A stretch of DNA of 64,000 nucleotides from Pseudomonas sp. S04. Its GTDB lineage: Bacteria > Pseudomonadota > Gammaproteobacteria > Pseudomonadales > Pseudomonadaceae. Shown one piece after another: positions 56,532 to 64,000 of the stretch (the stretch's first letter is position 1; every line of letters begins with the position of its first letter). The stretch covers positions 1,923,501 to 1,987,500 of the forward strand of contig NZ_CP019427.1 of assembly GCF_009834545.1 (NCBI RefSeq), given 5' to 3'. A program made the position numbers and the translations under genes. The notes beneath the pieces are model-generated. The model was not told where the DNA came from. It ran no database searches and worked only from the letters and a program-made list of their open reading frames with translations.

Positions 56532-56763
56532 CAGGGCTCACTCCGTATCCTTCGGGGTTTGTCACCCGGGTGGGTGTGCTAGCCAGATTAGTTGAGCGGT
56601 GAATAAATGTCAGGGGGTGACGGGGCTCGGGTTCTATTGTTACCGTTTTCGCAATAAACTCTTGCGTTACCTGCATTTGTGCCAGCAGGGGCGAGGGGCA
56701 TAAGCTCGCGCTTCCAGCACTTTTTGTCTTGTCCAGGCCATTGGCCTCCTGCCAGGAAATTTC

Positions 56764-57738
56764 ATGTCCAGCCAGTTCCCCGAAGCCCGTCCACGCCGTT
56801 TGCGGCGCACCCCGCAACTGCGCAAGCTGTTCCAGGAAACCGAGTTCAGTCTCAACGACCTGGTGCTGCCGATCTTCGTCGAGGAAGAAATCGACGATTT
56901 CGTACCGATCACCAGCATGCCGGGAGTACGACGGATTCCCGAGTCGAAACTGGCCGGTGAAATCGAGCGCTACGCCCGGGCCGGTATTCAGTCGGTGATG
57001 ACCTTTGGCGTGTCGCACCACCTCGATGGCAACGGCAGTGACACCTGGCGGGAAAACGGCCTGGTGTCGCGCATGGCGCGGATCTGCAAGGACGCGGTGC
57101 CGGAAATGATCGTCATGTCCGACACCTGCTTCTGCGAGTACACCGACCATGGTCACTGTGGCGTGATGCATGGCGCCGAGGTCGACAATGACCTGACCCT
57201 GTTCAACCTTGGCCAGCAAGCCGTTGCCGCCGCGCGTGCCGGGGCGGATGTGATTGCCCCCTCGGCGGCCATGGACGGGCAGGTCCAGGCGATTCGTCGC
57301 GCCCTGGACGCAGCCGGCTTCAGCCAGACGTCGATCATGGCCTATTCGACCAAGTTTGCCTCGGCCCTCTACGGCCCGTTCCGCGAGGCAGGTGGCAGTG
57401 CGCTCAAGGGCGATCGCAAGAGCTACCAGATGAACCCGATGAATCGCCGCGAAGCCGTGCGCGAATCATTGCTGGATGAGCAGGAAGGCGCCGACGCGCT
57501 GATGGTCAAGCCGGCCGGTGCCTACCTGGACATCATCCGCGATATTCGCGAAGCCTCGCGGTTGCCGCTGGCGGCGTATCAGGTCAGTGGCGAGTACGCG
57601 ATGATCAAGTTCGGCGCGGCCGCCGGGGCGATCGATGAAGAGCGGGTGGTGCGCGAGAGCCTGGGCGCGATCAAGCGTGCCGGTGCGGACCTGATCTTCA
57701 CCTATTTCGCCATGGACCTGGCGCTTAGCGGAATCTGA
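56764..57738 (+). CDS. hemB: Delta-aminolevulinate dehydratase, zinc type
   Basis: 324-residue porphobilinogen synthase; Schiff-base Lys region [16 protein letters not shown] and [12 protein letters not shown]. The metal loop reads [16 protein letters not shown] with three Cys, the zinc-binding set, whereas the P. aeruginosa enzyme has Asp-rich DxALDPFTTHGQDG and is Mg-dependent. This is probably a second HemB beside the Mg-type in the genome. AGGA precedes the ATG. Monocistronic. Confidence 0.93.
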   Translation: MSSQFPEARPRRLRRTPQLRKLFQETEFSLNDLVLPIFVEEEIDDFVPITSMPGVRRIPESKLAGEIERYARAGIQSVMTFGVSHHLDGNGSDTWRENGLVSRMARICKDAVPEMIVMSDTCFCEYTDHGHCGVMHGAEVDNDLTLFNLGQQAVAAARAGADVIAPSAAMDGQVQAIRRALDAAGFSQTSIMAYSTKFASALYGPFREAGGSALKGDRKSYQMNPMNRREAVRESLLDEQEGADALMVKPAGAYLDIIRDIREASRLPLAAYQVSGEYAMIKFGAAAGAIDEERVVRESLGAIKRAGADLIFTYFAMDLALSGI

Positions 57739-57756
57739 CCCGCAACGGGCGCGCGC

Positions 57757-59286
57757 TCAGCTCAGGAACGGCTTGATCCCATGGCCGTGAAAATAGCGCT
57801 CGATGAGTTTCGGGTCGGCGCCCGGGTCGGCGAGCGCCACGTAGCTGTCGGGCCGCAACAGGTAGAACCCATTGCGCGCCAGGCCGGCTTTGGCATGGGC
57901 GGGTGAGTAGGCGAACACCTGCAGCGCCAGGTGATGTTCGTTGCACCAGGCGCGCATTTCCCCGCTGGTGTCGCCGTACACATGCACCTGCCAGGCGGGG
58001 AGGGCGAGGCTGGCAAAGTTGTCGCCGTCAGCGTCCTGCACCCACGGCAGGCGATCGCCACCGAACACTGTGCCGGCATGCCCCGCACTGAGTGGCATCG
58101 CCCGGTAGTTCAGGGTGATTTGCGACACGGTGCGAAACAACCACTCGCGAGCCCGCTCCAGTGCCGCCATTCTGGGTAACAGCAACGGCGCCACGCGGGT
58201 GCGCAACAGATCGGCGATGGCGCCTTCGGCTGTGACGAAGCTGAACACCCGATCGGTGGTGCTCACCAGTTTGCGGGCAAAGGCCATGCGTTCGATTGCA
58301 TAGCTGTCGAGCAGGCTGTGGTTGGCGGCGCCGTTGAGCACCGCTGCCAGTTTCCAGGCCAGGTTGATCGCGTCGCCAATTCCGGTGTTCATGCCCTGGC
58401 CACCGGCCGGGCTATGTACGTGGGCGGCGTCACCGAGCAGGAATGCACGGCCGCGGCGAAACTCGTCCGCGACTCGGTGATGAACCCGGTAGGTGGAAAA
58501 CCAGTTGACCCGCTTGACCTCGACTTTCAGGTGGCTGATGGCCCGGCTGCTGACGTCTTCAAACCGCAGGGTCTCGGCCTGCTCGGCACGTTCATCCCGT
58601 ACCGTGCCGATCAGTCGCGCACGGCCGGTACCTGCCAGCGGGAACACGGCGAGAAAGTCTGCTTCATCCAGGTCCACGTGCAATTCGCCATTAAAGGCCG
58701 GGCCTGCGCCGTCGACGTCGGCCACATAGAACACTTGTTGGTAGGTGCCGCCGGGAAAGCCGATGTCGAGGGTTTTGCGCACCCTGGAGCGGGCGCCGTC
58801 GCAACCGGCCAGATAGCAGCTCTGACAGCTCTGCAACTGGCCGTCGGGCAGGCGCAGTTGTGCGGTGATGCCACCGTCATGCTCGCTGAAGCCCAGCAGT
58901 TCGGTGTCCCGCTCTACCTCGACGCCGAATTGTTCGAGGCGTTCGATCAACAGTCGTTCATGTTGATCCTGGGGGTAGATTTCCAGGAAGGCGTAGGGCG
59001 TCAGGTCCTTGCCGATGGCGGCGAATGGCAGGCGCACCGTGGGTTCGCCCTTGACCCACAGATTGACGGCCGGTACCTGGTGGCCCTGTTGCACCACGGC
59101 CTGGTCAAGGTCCAGTTGCCGATACAGTTCCAGGGTTCGCGCCTGCACTGCCAGGGCGCGGGAGGTGGTGCCGGGGGCGCTGGTCTTGTCGAGCAGGCGC
59201 ACACGGATCCCCAGTTTGCTCAGCCAAAGTGCCAACACCAGCCCGGTGGGGCCGGCGCCTACGATCAGTACGTCGCTGCGGTGCAT
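57757..59286 (-). CDS. FAD-dependent aromatic hydroxylase
   Basis: 509-residue group A flavoprotein monooxygenase: GAGPTGLVLALWLS, the DG-type motif YLAGCDGARSRVRKTLDI and GDAAHVHSPAGGQGMNTGIGDA. The C-terminal thioredoxin-like domain resembles PheA/TfdB/MhpA phenol hydroxylases but its role is structural. GAGGG before ATG 59286. Upstream on the same strand is a MetA/SphA-type protein, so an aromatic compound is the likely substrate. Confidence 0.88.
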   Translation of the reverse strand: MHRSDVLIVGAGPTGLVLALWLSKLGIRVRLLDKTSAPGTTSRALAVQARTLELYRQLDLDQAVVQQGHQVPAVNLWVKGEPTVRLPFAAIGKDLTPYAFLEIYPQDQHERLLIERLEQFGVEVERDTELLGFSEHDGGITAQLRLPDGQLQSCQSCYLAGCDGARSRVRKTLDIGFPGGTYQQVFYVADVDGAGPAFNGELHVDLDEADFLAVFPLAGTGRARLIGTVRDERAEQAETLRFEDVSSRAISHLKVEVKRVNWFSTYRVHHRVADEFRRGRAFLLGDAAHVHSPAGGQGMNTGIGDAINLAWKLAAVLNGAANHSLLDSYAIERMAFARKLVSTTDRVFSFVTAEGAIADLLRTRVAPLLLPRMAALERAREWLFRTVSQITLNYRAMPLSAGHAGTVFGGDRLPWVQDADGDNFASLALPAWQVHVYGDTSGEMRAWCNEHHLALQVFAYSPAHAKAGLARNGFYLLRPDSYVALADPGADPKLIERYFHGHGIKPFLS

Positions 59287-59326
59287 GGCGTTACCCTCGG
59301 TGGAGAGTCCCGCGCAGGCGTCAGGT

Positions 59327-60280
59327 CTAGAAGAACGCCAACGTCAGGTTGACACTGATGCCATCGCCTTCGGGCCGGTTGACGGAGTCGAACTCGGGCA
59401 CCCAGCGGGCATTGACGCTTGCCTGGGCATCGGCAAACTTGCCGCTCCAGCCCAGGTACGGGCCGAGCCCGGCCGAGTGGCCACGAAAGCCGTTCAGCTG
59501 GTCGGCCGTTGGGCCGTCGTCGTCGGTCATCTGCTTGATTACGCCGCCCACCACGCCAGCCGCCCAACCGTTGCCCAGGCCGTAGGTCCAGAGACCATCC
59601 AGACGAACGATACTGCCGTTCTGGTAATCCGTGGCATCGTTTTTGGTATAGAACTCGAACGCGCCCAGCAGGCTCAACTCGCCGCCATTACCCAGCAGGT
59701 GGGTATAGGCCATGGTTGGCATGAAGGTATAGGTGTTTTGCCCGGCGTTGGCCAGGCGATCCTTGTCGTAGGCGCCGGTCGGTACATAGATCGGCAACGA
59801 CAAGGCAATGTGATCGGTGGCGCTGAAGTGGTAGCCGGCGGCGATCGGGGTGATCAGGGCATCGGCAAACTGGGTAGCGTAGTCGGTCTCGCCGACGGAG
59901 TTGCCCCTGGGGCCGGTAAAGTCGGCTTCGGCGTCGGTGTACTGCAGGGGCAGGCCGACCGCCGAGGCGAAGTTCCACGGGCCTTTGCCAGTGTCCCAGA
60001 TACGCGTGATGTTGGTCATGGTGTAGGAGACTTTCATCTTCAGGCCAGCACCGACTTCGCCGCGCACCGGTGCCGCCTTCTTGCTGCTGAGTTCGCCGTC
60101 GTAATAGATACTGGTCATCGACATCACCCAGCCGGGTTCCGGGGGAATGATCCCAGCGTTGGAGTAGACGATCTGGCCAGTAATCGGCCTGCCGACGCTG
60201 CCTTCGGTGGCAAGCACCGAAGGGCTGCCGGTAAGCAGCATAACCAGCAGCGGCAAACTCGCGAACGAAACTCTTGTCAT
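59327..60280 (-). CDS. SphA/MetA-pathway outer-membrane-type protein
   Basis: 317 residues from ATG 60280 (AGAGA 7 bases upstream) with a signal peptide (LPLLVMLLTGSPSVLA) and alternating beta pattern ending in LTLAFF, typical of an outer-membrane beta-barrel with terminal Phe. Fits the Phenol_MetA_deg/SphA family reported near aromatic degradation genes. Forty bases from the hydroxylase gene; the two are probably one operon. Confidence 0.83.
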   Translation of the reverse strand: MTRVSFASLPLLVMLLTGSPSVLATEGSVGRPITGQIVYSNAGIIPPEPGWVMSMTSIYYDGELSSKKAAPVRGEVGAGLKMKVSYTMTNITRIWDTGKGPWNFASAVGLPLQYTDAEADFTGPRGNSVGETDYATQFADALITPIAAGYHFSATDHIALSLPIYVPTGAYDKDRLANAGQNTYTFMPTMAYTHLLGNGGELSLLGAFEFYTKNDATDYQNGSIVRLDGLWTYGLGNGWAAGVVGGVIKQMTDDDGPTADQLNGFRGHSAGLGPYLGWSGKFADAQASVNARWVPEFDSVNRPEGDGISVNLTLAFF

Positions 60281-60391
60281 GGTGGATCTCTTGATCACGT
60301 TTTTAGAATGTACGATGGCGCGCGGCCGTCAGGGCGTGAATAAAGTCTGGAACCGAATCGGCGGCAAATCCCCACCCAATGCAAGGGGGGC

Positions 60392-61006
60392 TCAGCGCTG
60401 GGCAAACGCCAGGTTCAGGCCCAGAGCGGCAAACGACGCGGCAAATCCGCGGCGCAGCCAGTTCTGGACGGTAGATGACTCGATGACGGCTGTGCGAAAA
60501 AAGTTCGCCAGTAAGCCATAGATCACAAACACCGCAAAGGTCATCAGCATGAACACTGTGCTTAAGGTGAGCATCTGCACTGTGGCCGACGGCCCGTTGG
60601 GCGTGATGAACTGCGGGAGAAACGCCAGGAAGAATATCGTCAGCTTGGGGTTGAGCAGGTTGAGCAGGCCAGCGCGCAGCATGATGGTGCCGCCACTCAG
60701 GTTGAGCGGAGCATCGCTGATAGCAAAGGCCGTGCGATCGCGCCAGGTGGCGTAGGCCAGGTACAGCAGGTAGGCGACTCCGGCAAACTTCAATCCCTGG
60801 AACGCCAGCGCGCTGGTATGCAGGATCGCCGACAGGCCCAGCATCGAGGCCATCAGGTGCGGCACGATCCCGCCCGTGCAGCCCAGCGCCGCGTAGACGC
60901 TGGCTCGTTTGCCGGCGGCCAGCGCAGTGGAGAGGGTAAACACCACGCCAGTGCCGGGGATCAGCACCACGATCAGTGAGGTCAGCAGAAAATCCATTGT
61001 CAGCAT
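60392..61006 (-). CDS. LysE-family exporter (second)
   Basis: 204 residues from ATG 61006 (GGAG 9 bases upstream); the frame to 61120 gives a non-membrane tail. Six helices, VVLIPGTGVVFTLSTALAAG and GLLNLLNPKLTIFFLAFLPQF. Different subgroup from 55911-56531 (PGTG rather than PGPG). Substrate unknown. Confidence 0.87.
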   Translation of the reverse strand: MLTMDFLLTSLIVVLIPGTGVVFTLSTALAAGKRASVYAALGCTGGIVPHLMASMLGLSAILHTSALAFQGLKFAGVAYLLYLAYATWRDRTAFAISDAPLNLSGGTIMLRAGLLNLLNPKLTIFFLAFLPQFITPNGPSATVQMLTLSTVFMLMTFAVFVIYGLLANFFRTAVIESSTVQNWLRRGFAASFAALGLNLAFAQR

Positions 61007-61156
61007 GCCAGCGAACTCCAGTCGGTGATCGGGTGTCAGAGCACCCGCAAGCAATCGTTCATTGAAGTGCAACGCGGCTTGCTTTTCCATAGGAAAACAC
61101 CGGAGTGTAGTGCGTGTCACTCGCCCGGTCGGTCAAAAGGACCCTTGAGCCACTCC

Positions 61157-62251
61157 ATGCAAGCCAATCAATTGATCATCAGCCTCGCCACACTGCTGTT
61201 GCTGGCCGGGTGTGCGAGCCAGGGTAGCCGCGATGCGGCGCCCAAGCCGGAACAGGTCAAAGCTCAGATCGTGCGCTTGCTGCCCGCCAGTACGGTGGAC
61301 CGGCAAGGTTGGGCCAACGACATCTATAGTGCGTTTGCCGCGCAGGAGATCCCTGCCACCTCGCAGAACCTCTGCTCGGTGCTGGCGGTGACCGAACAGG
61401 AGTCGACCTTTCAGGCTGACCCGAAAGTACCGGGGCTGGGCAAGATTGCCCGGGACGAGATCGACCGCCGTGCTGCCAGGGCGCATATCCCCAGTCTCCT
61501 GGTGCGGGGGGCCTTGCAGGTCAGCTCGACCAATGGCAAAAGTTACAGCGACCGGTTGAATGCGGCGCGTAGCGAAAAAGAGCTCAGCGCGATCTTCGAT
61601 GACTTCATTGGCCGGGTGCCTATGGGCAAGACCCTGTTCGGCGGGTTCAACCCGGTGCATACCGGTGGGCCGATGCAGGTCAGCATTGCGTTTGCCGAGA
61701 AACAGGCGCGCAACTATCCGTACCCGGTGGACGGCTCGATCCGTCGCGAGGTATTCACCCGGCGGGGCGGCATGTACTTCGGCATCGCCCATCTGCTTGG
61801 CTACCCGGTGAACTACAGCCAGCCGCTGTACCGCTTCGCCGATTTCAATGCCGGTTGGTACGCCAGCCGCAATGCGGCATTCCAGGCTGCGCTGAATCGC
61901 GCGACCGGCGGCTCCCTGGCCCTGGATGGAGACTTGATTCGCTACGGTTCGCTGCTGCCGGGCTCGACTGAGCTTGCAGTGCGCAGCCTGGGTAAACGCC
62001 TGGATATGCGCAACAGCACCATCCGCGATCAACTGGAGCTGGGGGACAGCCTGGCTTTCGAAGACAGCAAACTCTACAAGCGGGTATTCGCGCTGGCCGA
62101 AAAGTCGCAAGGCAAGGCGTTGCCCAGGGCGGTGCTGCCGGGGATCGAGCTACAGAGTCCGAAAATCACCCGCAAGCTCACCACCGCGTGGTTCGCCAAA
62201 CGTGTCGATGAGCGTTATCAGCGGTGTATGAAGCGCGCAGCCGCGGGCTAG
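61157..62251 (+). CDS. DUF1615-type lipoprotein
   Basis: 364 residues from ATG 61157 with a lipobox (LATLLLLAGCAS). Soluble domain with conserved SVLAVTEQESTFQADP (Glu-containing, lysozyme-like context) and GYPVNYSQPLYRFADFNAGWYASRNAAFQ in pieces. Matches the DUF1615 family of outer-membrane lipoproteins; the TEQESTF Glu suggests a transglycosylase-like fold, an inference. Ends at a strong terminator. Confidence 0.82.
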   Translation: MQANQLIISLATLLLLAGCASQGSRDAAPKPEQVKAQIVRLLPASTVDRQGWANDIYSAFAAQEIPATSQNLCSVLAVTEQESTFQADPKVPGLGKIARDEIDRRAARAHIPSLLVRGALQVSSTNGKSYSDRLNAARSEKELSAIFDDFIGRVPMGKTLFGGFNPVHTGGPMQVSIAFAEKQARNYPYPVDGSIRREVFTRRGGMYFGIAHLLGYPVNYSQPLYRFADFNAGWYASRNAAFQAALNRATGGSLALDGDLIRYGSLLPGSTELAVRSLGKRLDMRNSTIRDQLELGDSLAFEDSKLYKRVFALAEKSQGKALPRAVLPGIELQSPKITRKLTTAWFAKRVDERYQRCMKRAAAG

Positions 62252-62266
62252 TGCAGAAAGTAGACG

Positions 62267-62300
62267 AAAAAAAGCCCGGCAGAGTGTGCCGGGCTTTTTG
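62267..62300. terminator. Terminator between lipoprotein and tandem-repeat gene
   Basis: Stem 62269-62281 with 62287-62299 (AAAAAGCCCGGCA), T-run after and A-run before, so it works on both strands of the convergent pair. Confidence 0.85.
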
Positions 62301-62322
62301 TTGAGTATTGCCGACCGGCAAT

Positions 62323-62589
62323 TCATGCACGGTTCTGGGTCAGGCGATCAGAGCCACCTTCGGCGACGCGGTTCTGTTGCAGGCGGTCAGAGCCACCTTC
62401 GGCGACGCGGTTCTGTTGCAGGCGGTCGGAGCCACCTTCGGCGACGCGGTTCTGTTGCAGGCGGTCGGAGCCACCTTCGGCGATCACGGCTGGTTGCTGC
62501 ATGGCGGTGACGGGTTGTGCGAGGTCGGCGGCGAATGCATTGGCGGCCAGTACGGAGAGAGCAAGGCTGAGGATGAGGTGGCGTTTCAT
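62323..62589 (-). CDS. Small exported tandem-repeat protein
   Basis: 88 residues: signal peptide (MKRHLILSLALSVLAANAFA), short linker, then four copies of a 13-residue unit VAEGGSDRLQQNR, the last diverged to DRLTQNR. The coding repeat is a 39-base unit (62333-62488). GGAG 9 bases before ATG. Periplasmic or secreted, charged, probably flexible. Similar proteins appear in other Pseudomonas under the label phage infection protein, as I recall; no function is evident. Confidence 0.75.
   Translation of the reverse strand: MKRHLILSLALSVLAANAFAADLAQPVTAMQQPAVIAEGGSDRLQQNRVAEGGSDRLQQNRVAEGGSDRLQQNRVAEGGSDRLTQNRA
62333..62488. repeat. Four tandem 39-base repeats inside the small exported gene
   Basis: Units at 62333-62371, 62372-62410, 62411-62449 and 62450-62488, differing at only a few bases (internal units at one base). 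In frame, so copy-number changes keep the reading frame. Confidence 0.9.
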
Positions 62590-62823
62590 GAGAGTGTGCT
62601 CCGGGATGTCTTGGTGGGTATGGAGCCAATGTTACGCGTCAGGATTTTTAAGAGAATTTCATTGGGTCGATGGTGAACATCGATGGCGGTGATGGCGCGG
62701 GGCTGCAGGACCTGAGGCAGTGATGGAGGAGGGGTTGTTCAAGGGGGGGGCATTGCTCTTCTATATAGAGAGCTGGGATTAAGGGCTGTTTTGGGGTTAT
62801 TGATAGAAAAACCAAATTAGCAG
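62590..62823. other. Gap before the rRNA promoters
   Basis: GC-rich then AT-rich, about 230 bases. It should hold the promoter of the small repeat gene (minus strand) and upstream activating sequence for rrn. No ORF or hairpin stands out. Confidence 0.4.
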
Positions 62824-62851
62824 TTGACGTCAGATTCTATATGTCTATAAT
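62824..62851 (+). promoter_or_regulatory. rrn promoter P1
   Basis: TTGACG (62824-62829), 16-base spacer, TATAAT (62846-62851), followed by a GC-rich discriminator (TCGCCCC). Farthest upstream of three tandem rRNA promoters. Confidence 0.75.
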
Positions 62852-62969
62852 TCGCCCCACTTCCGGCGCAGTCGAAACGGAAAACTCCTTGATAAACAAT
62901 GAGTTATGCAGTTTTCGGCAGCAGGTTGCTTCAGTTCATCGAGGCGCGAAAGGAGTTGAAAAAGAGGTG

Positions 62970-62997
62970 TTGACAGCAGCGTGTAACGCTGTAGAAT
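62970..62997 (+). promoter_or_regulatory. rrn promoter P2
   Basis: TTGACA (62970-62975), 16-base spacer, TAGAAT (62992-62997), GC-rich discriminator. Followed by an imperfect dyad (GCCTCCCG...CGGAGGC). Confidence 0.8.
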
Positions 62998-63079
62998 TCG
63001 CCTCCCGCTACCGAGTGATCGGAGGCGCAAGTGGTTGAAGTTGTTGAAGAATTCTTCGAAAGCTTCTGAAAAATACCAC

Positions 63080-63107
63080 TTGACAGCAAATGAGGCTGCT
63101 GTAGAAT
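63080..63107 (+). promoter_or_regulatory. rrn promoter P3
   Basis: TTGACA (63080-63085), 16-base spacer, TAGAAT (63102-63107), discriminator GCGCCCC. Near copy of P2. About 198 bases before the mature 16S end. Confidence 0.8.
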
Positions 63108-63143
63108 GCGCCCCTCGGTTGAGGCGAAAGATCTTAACCAACC

Positions 63144-63155
63144 GCTCTTTAACAA
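63144..63155 (+). promoter_or_regulatory. rrn leader boxA antitermination site
   Basis: GCTCTTTAACAA matches the bacterial boxA bound by NusB-NusE, in the rRNA leader about 150 bases before 16S. Confidence 0.85.
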
Positions 63156-63304
63156 CTGAATCAAGCAATTCGTGTGGGTGCTTGTGCTGTCAGACTGATA
63201 GTCAAAAAGATTATCAGCATCACAAGTTACTCCGCGAGAAATCAAAGATGTAACCAACGATTGCTGAGCCAAGTTTAGGGTTTCTTAAAAACCCAAAGAT
63301 GTTT

Positions 63305-64000
<696 letters not shown>

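Noticed and set aside
62333..62488. CRISPR-like array
   Set aside because: The 39-base units are adjacent with no spacers and encode protein in frame.

Overview
The window is a GC-rich chromosomal segment of a fluorescent-group Pseudomonas. The order lon-hupB-ppiD, the 5' half of a 16S rRNA gene with a pseudomonad-type sequence at the right edge, a liu (leucine/isovalerate) cluster, PrrF- and Crc-type small RNAs and interspersed REP sequences all fit that genus. It is core and near-core chromosome: I see no insertion sequence, prophage or CRISPR array. Gene density is high, with about 64 protein genes, two confidently recognised small RNA genes, one degenerate tRNA and one rRNA gene.

Layout. 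1-4.4 kb: 3' part of lon, hupB, a pseudo-tRNA and ppiD (protein quality control). 4.4-14.1 kb: MFS exporter with a divergent LysR regulator, DUF2242 lipoprotein, an Anr-type promoter before a 28-residue ORF, AraC regulator plus nitrilase-fold protein, fadH, a PLP-dependent deaminase/desulfhydrase and a cytochrome b561. 14.2-19.9 kb: 2-aminoethylphosphonate module (phnX, phnW, two LysR regulators, an OPA-type MFS transporter). 19.9-24.2 kb: orphan VgrG, YebC-family protein, LRR protein kinase. 24.2-27.3 kb: ECF sigma/anti-sigma pair divergent from a catalase-related peroxidase and a cytochrome b561, with the same promoter-like motif facing both ways. 27.3-30.1 kb: M14 carboxypeptidase, PrrF sRNA under a Fur box, DUF3077 protein, XRE/S24-like repressor.

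30.2-39.9 kb holds the leucine catabolic genes in two blocks: liuABCD, and liuRE further right. Between them lie a divergent acyl-CoA synthetase and a CrcY-type sRNA. LiuR-like palindromes sit in front of liuA and liuR. The sRNA has a sigma-54 promoter and a distal inverted repeat suited to CbrB, so regulation of branched-chain amino acid use and global catabolite repression are neighbours here.

39.9-64 kb is a mosaic of small transcription units: acyl-CoA dehydrogenase with a LysR regulator, GlxA-type regulator with a rhodanese, class I amidotransferase, amino-acid binding protein, esterase, two YdcZ-type membrane proteins, metallothionein, selD-selU (2-selenouridine in tRNA), YraQ-type permease, histidine phosphatase, GST, two LysE exporters, a zinc-type hemB, an aromatic hydroxylase with a MetA/SphA-type outer-membrane protein, a DUF1615 lipoprotein, a small exported tandem-repeat protein, and an rRNA operon with three tandem promoters. 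Several convergent gene pairs are separated by perfect hairpins, and two REP families occupy other gaps.
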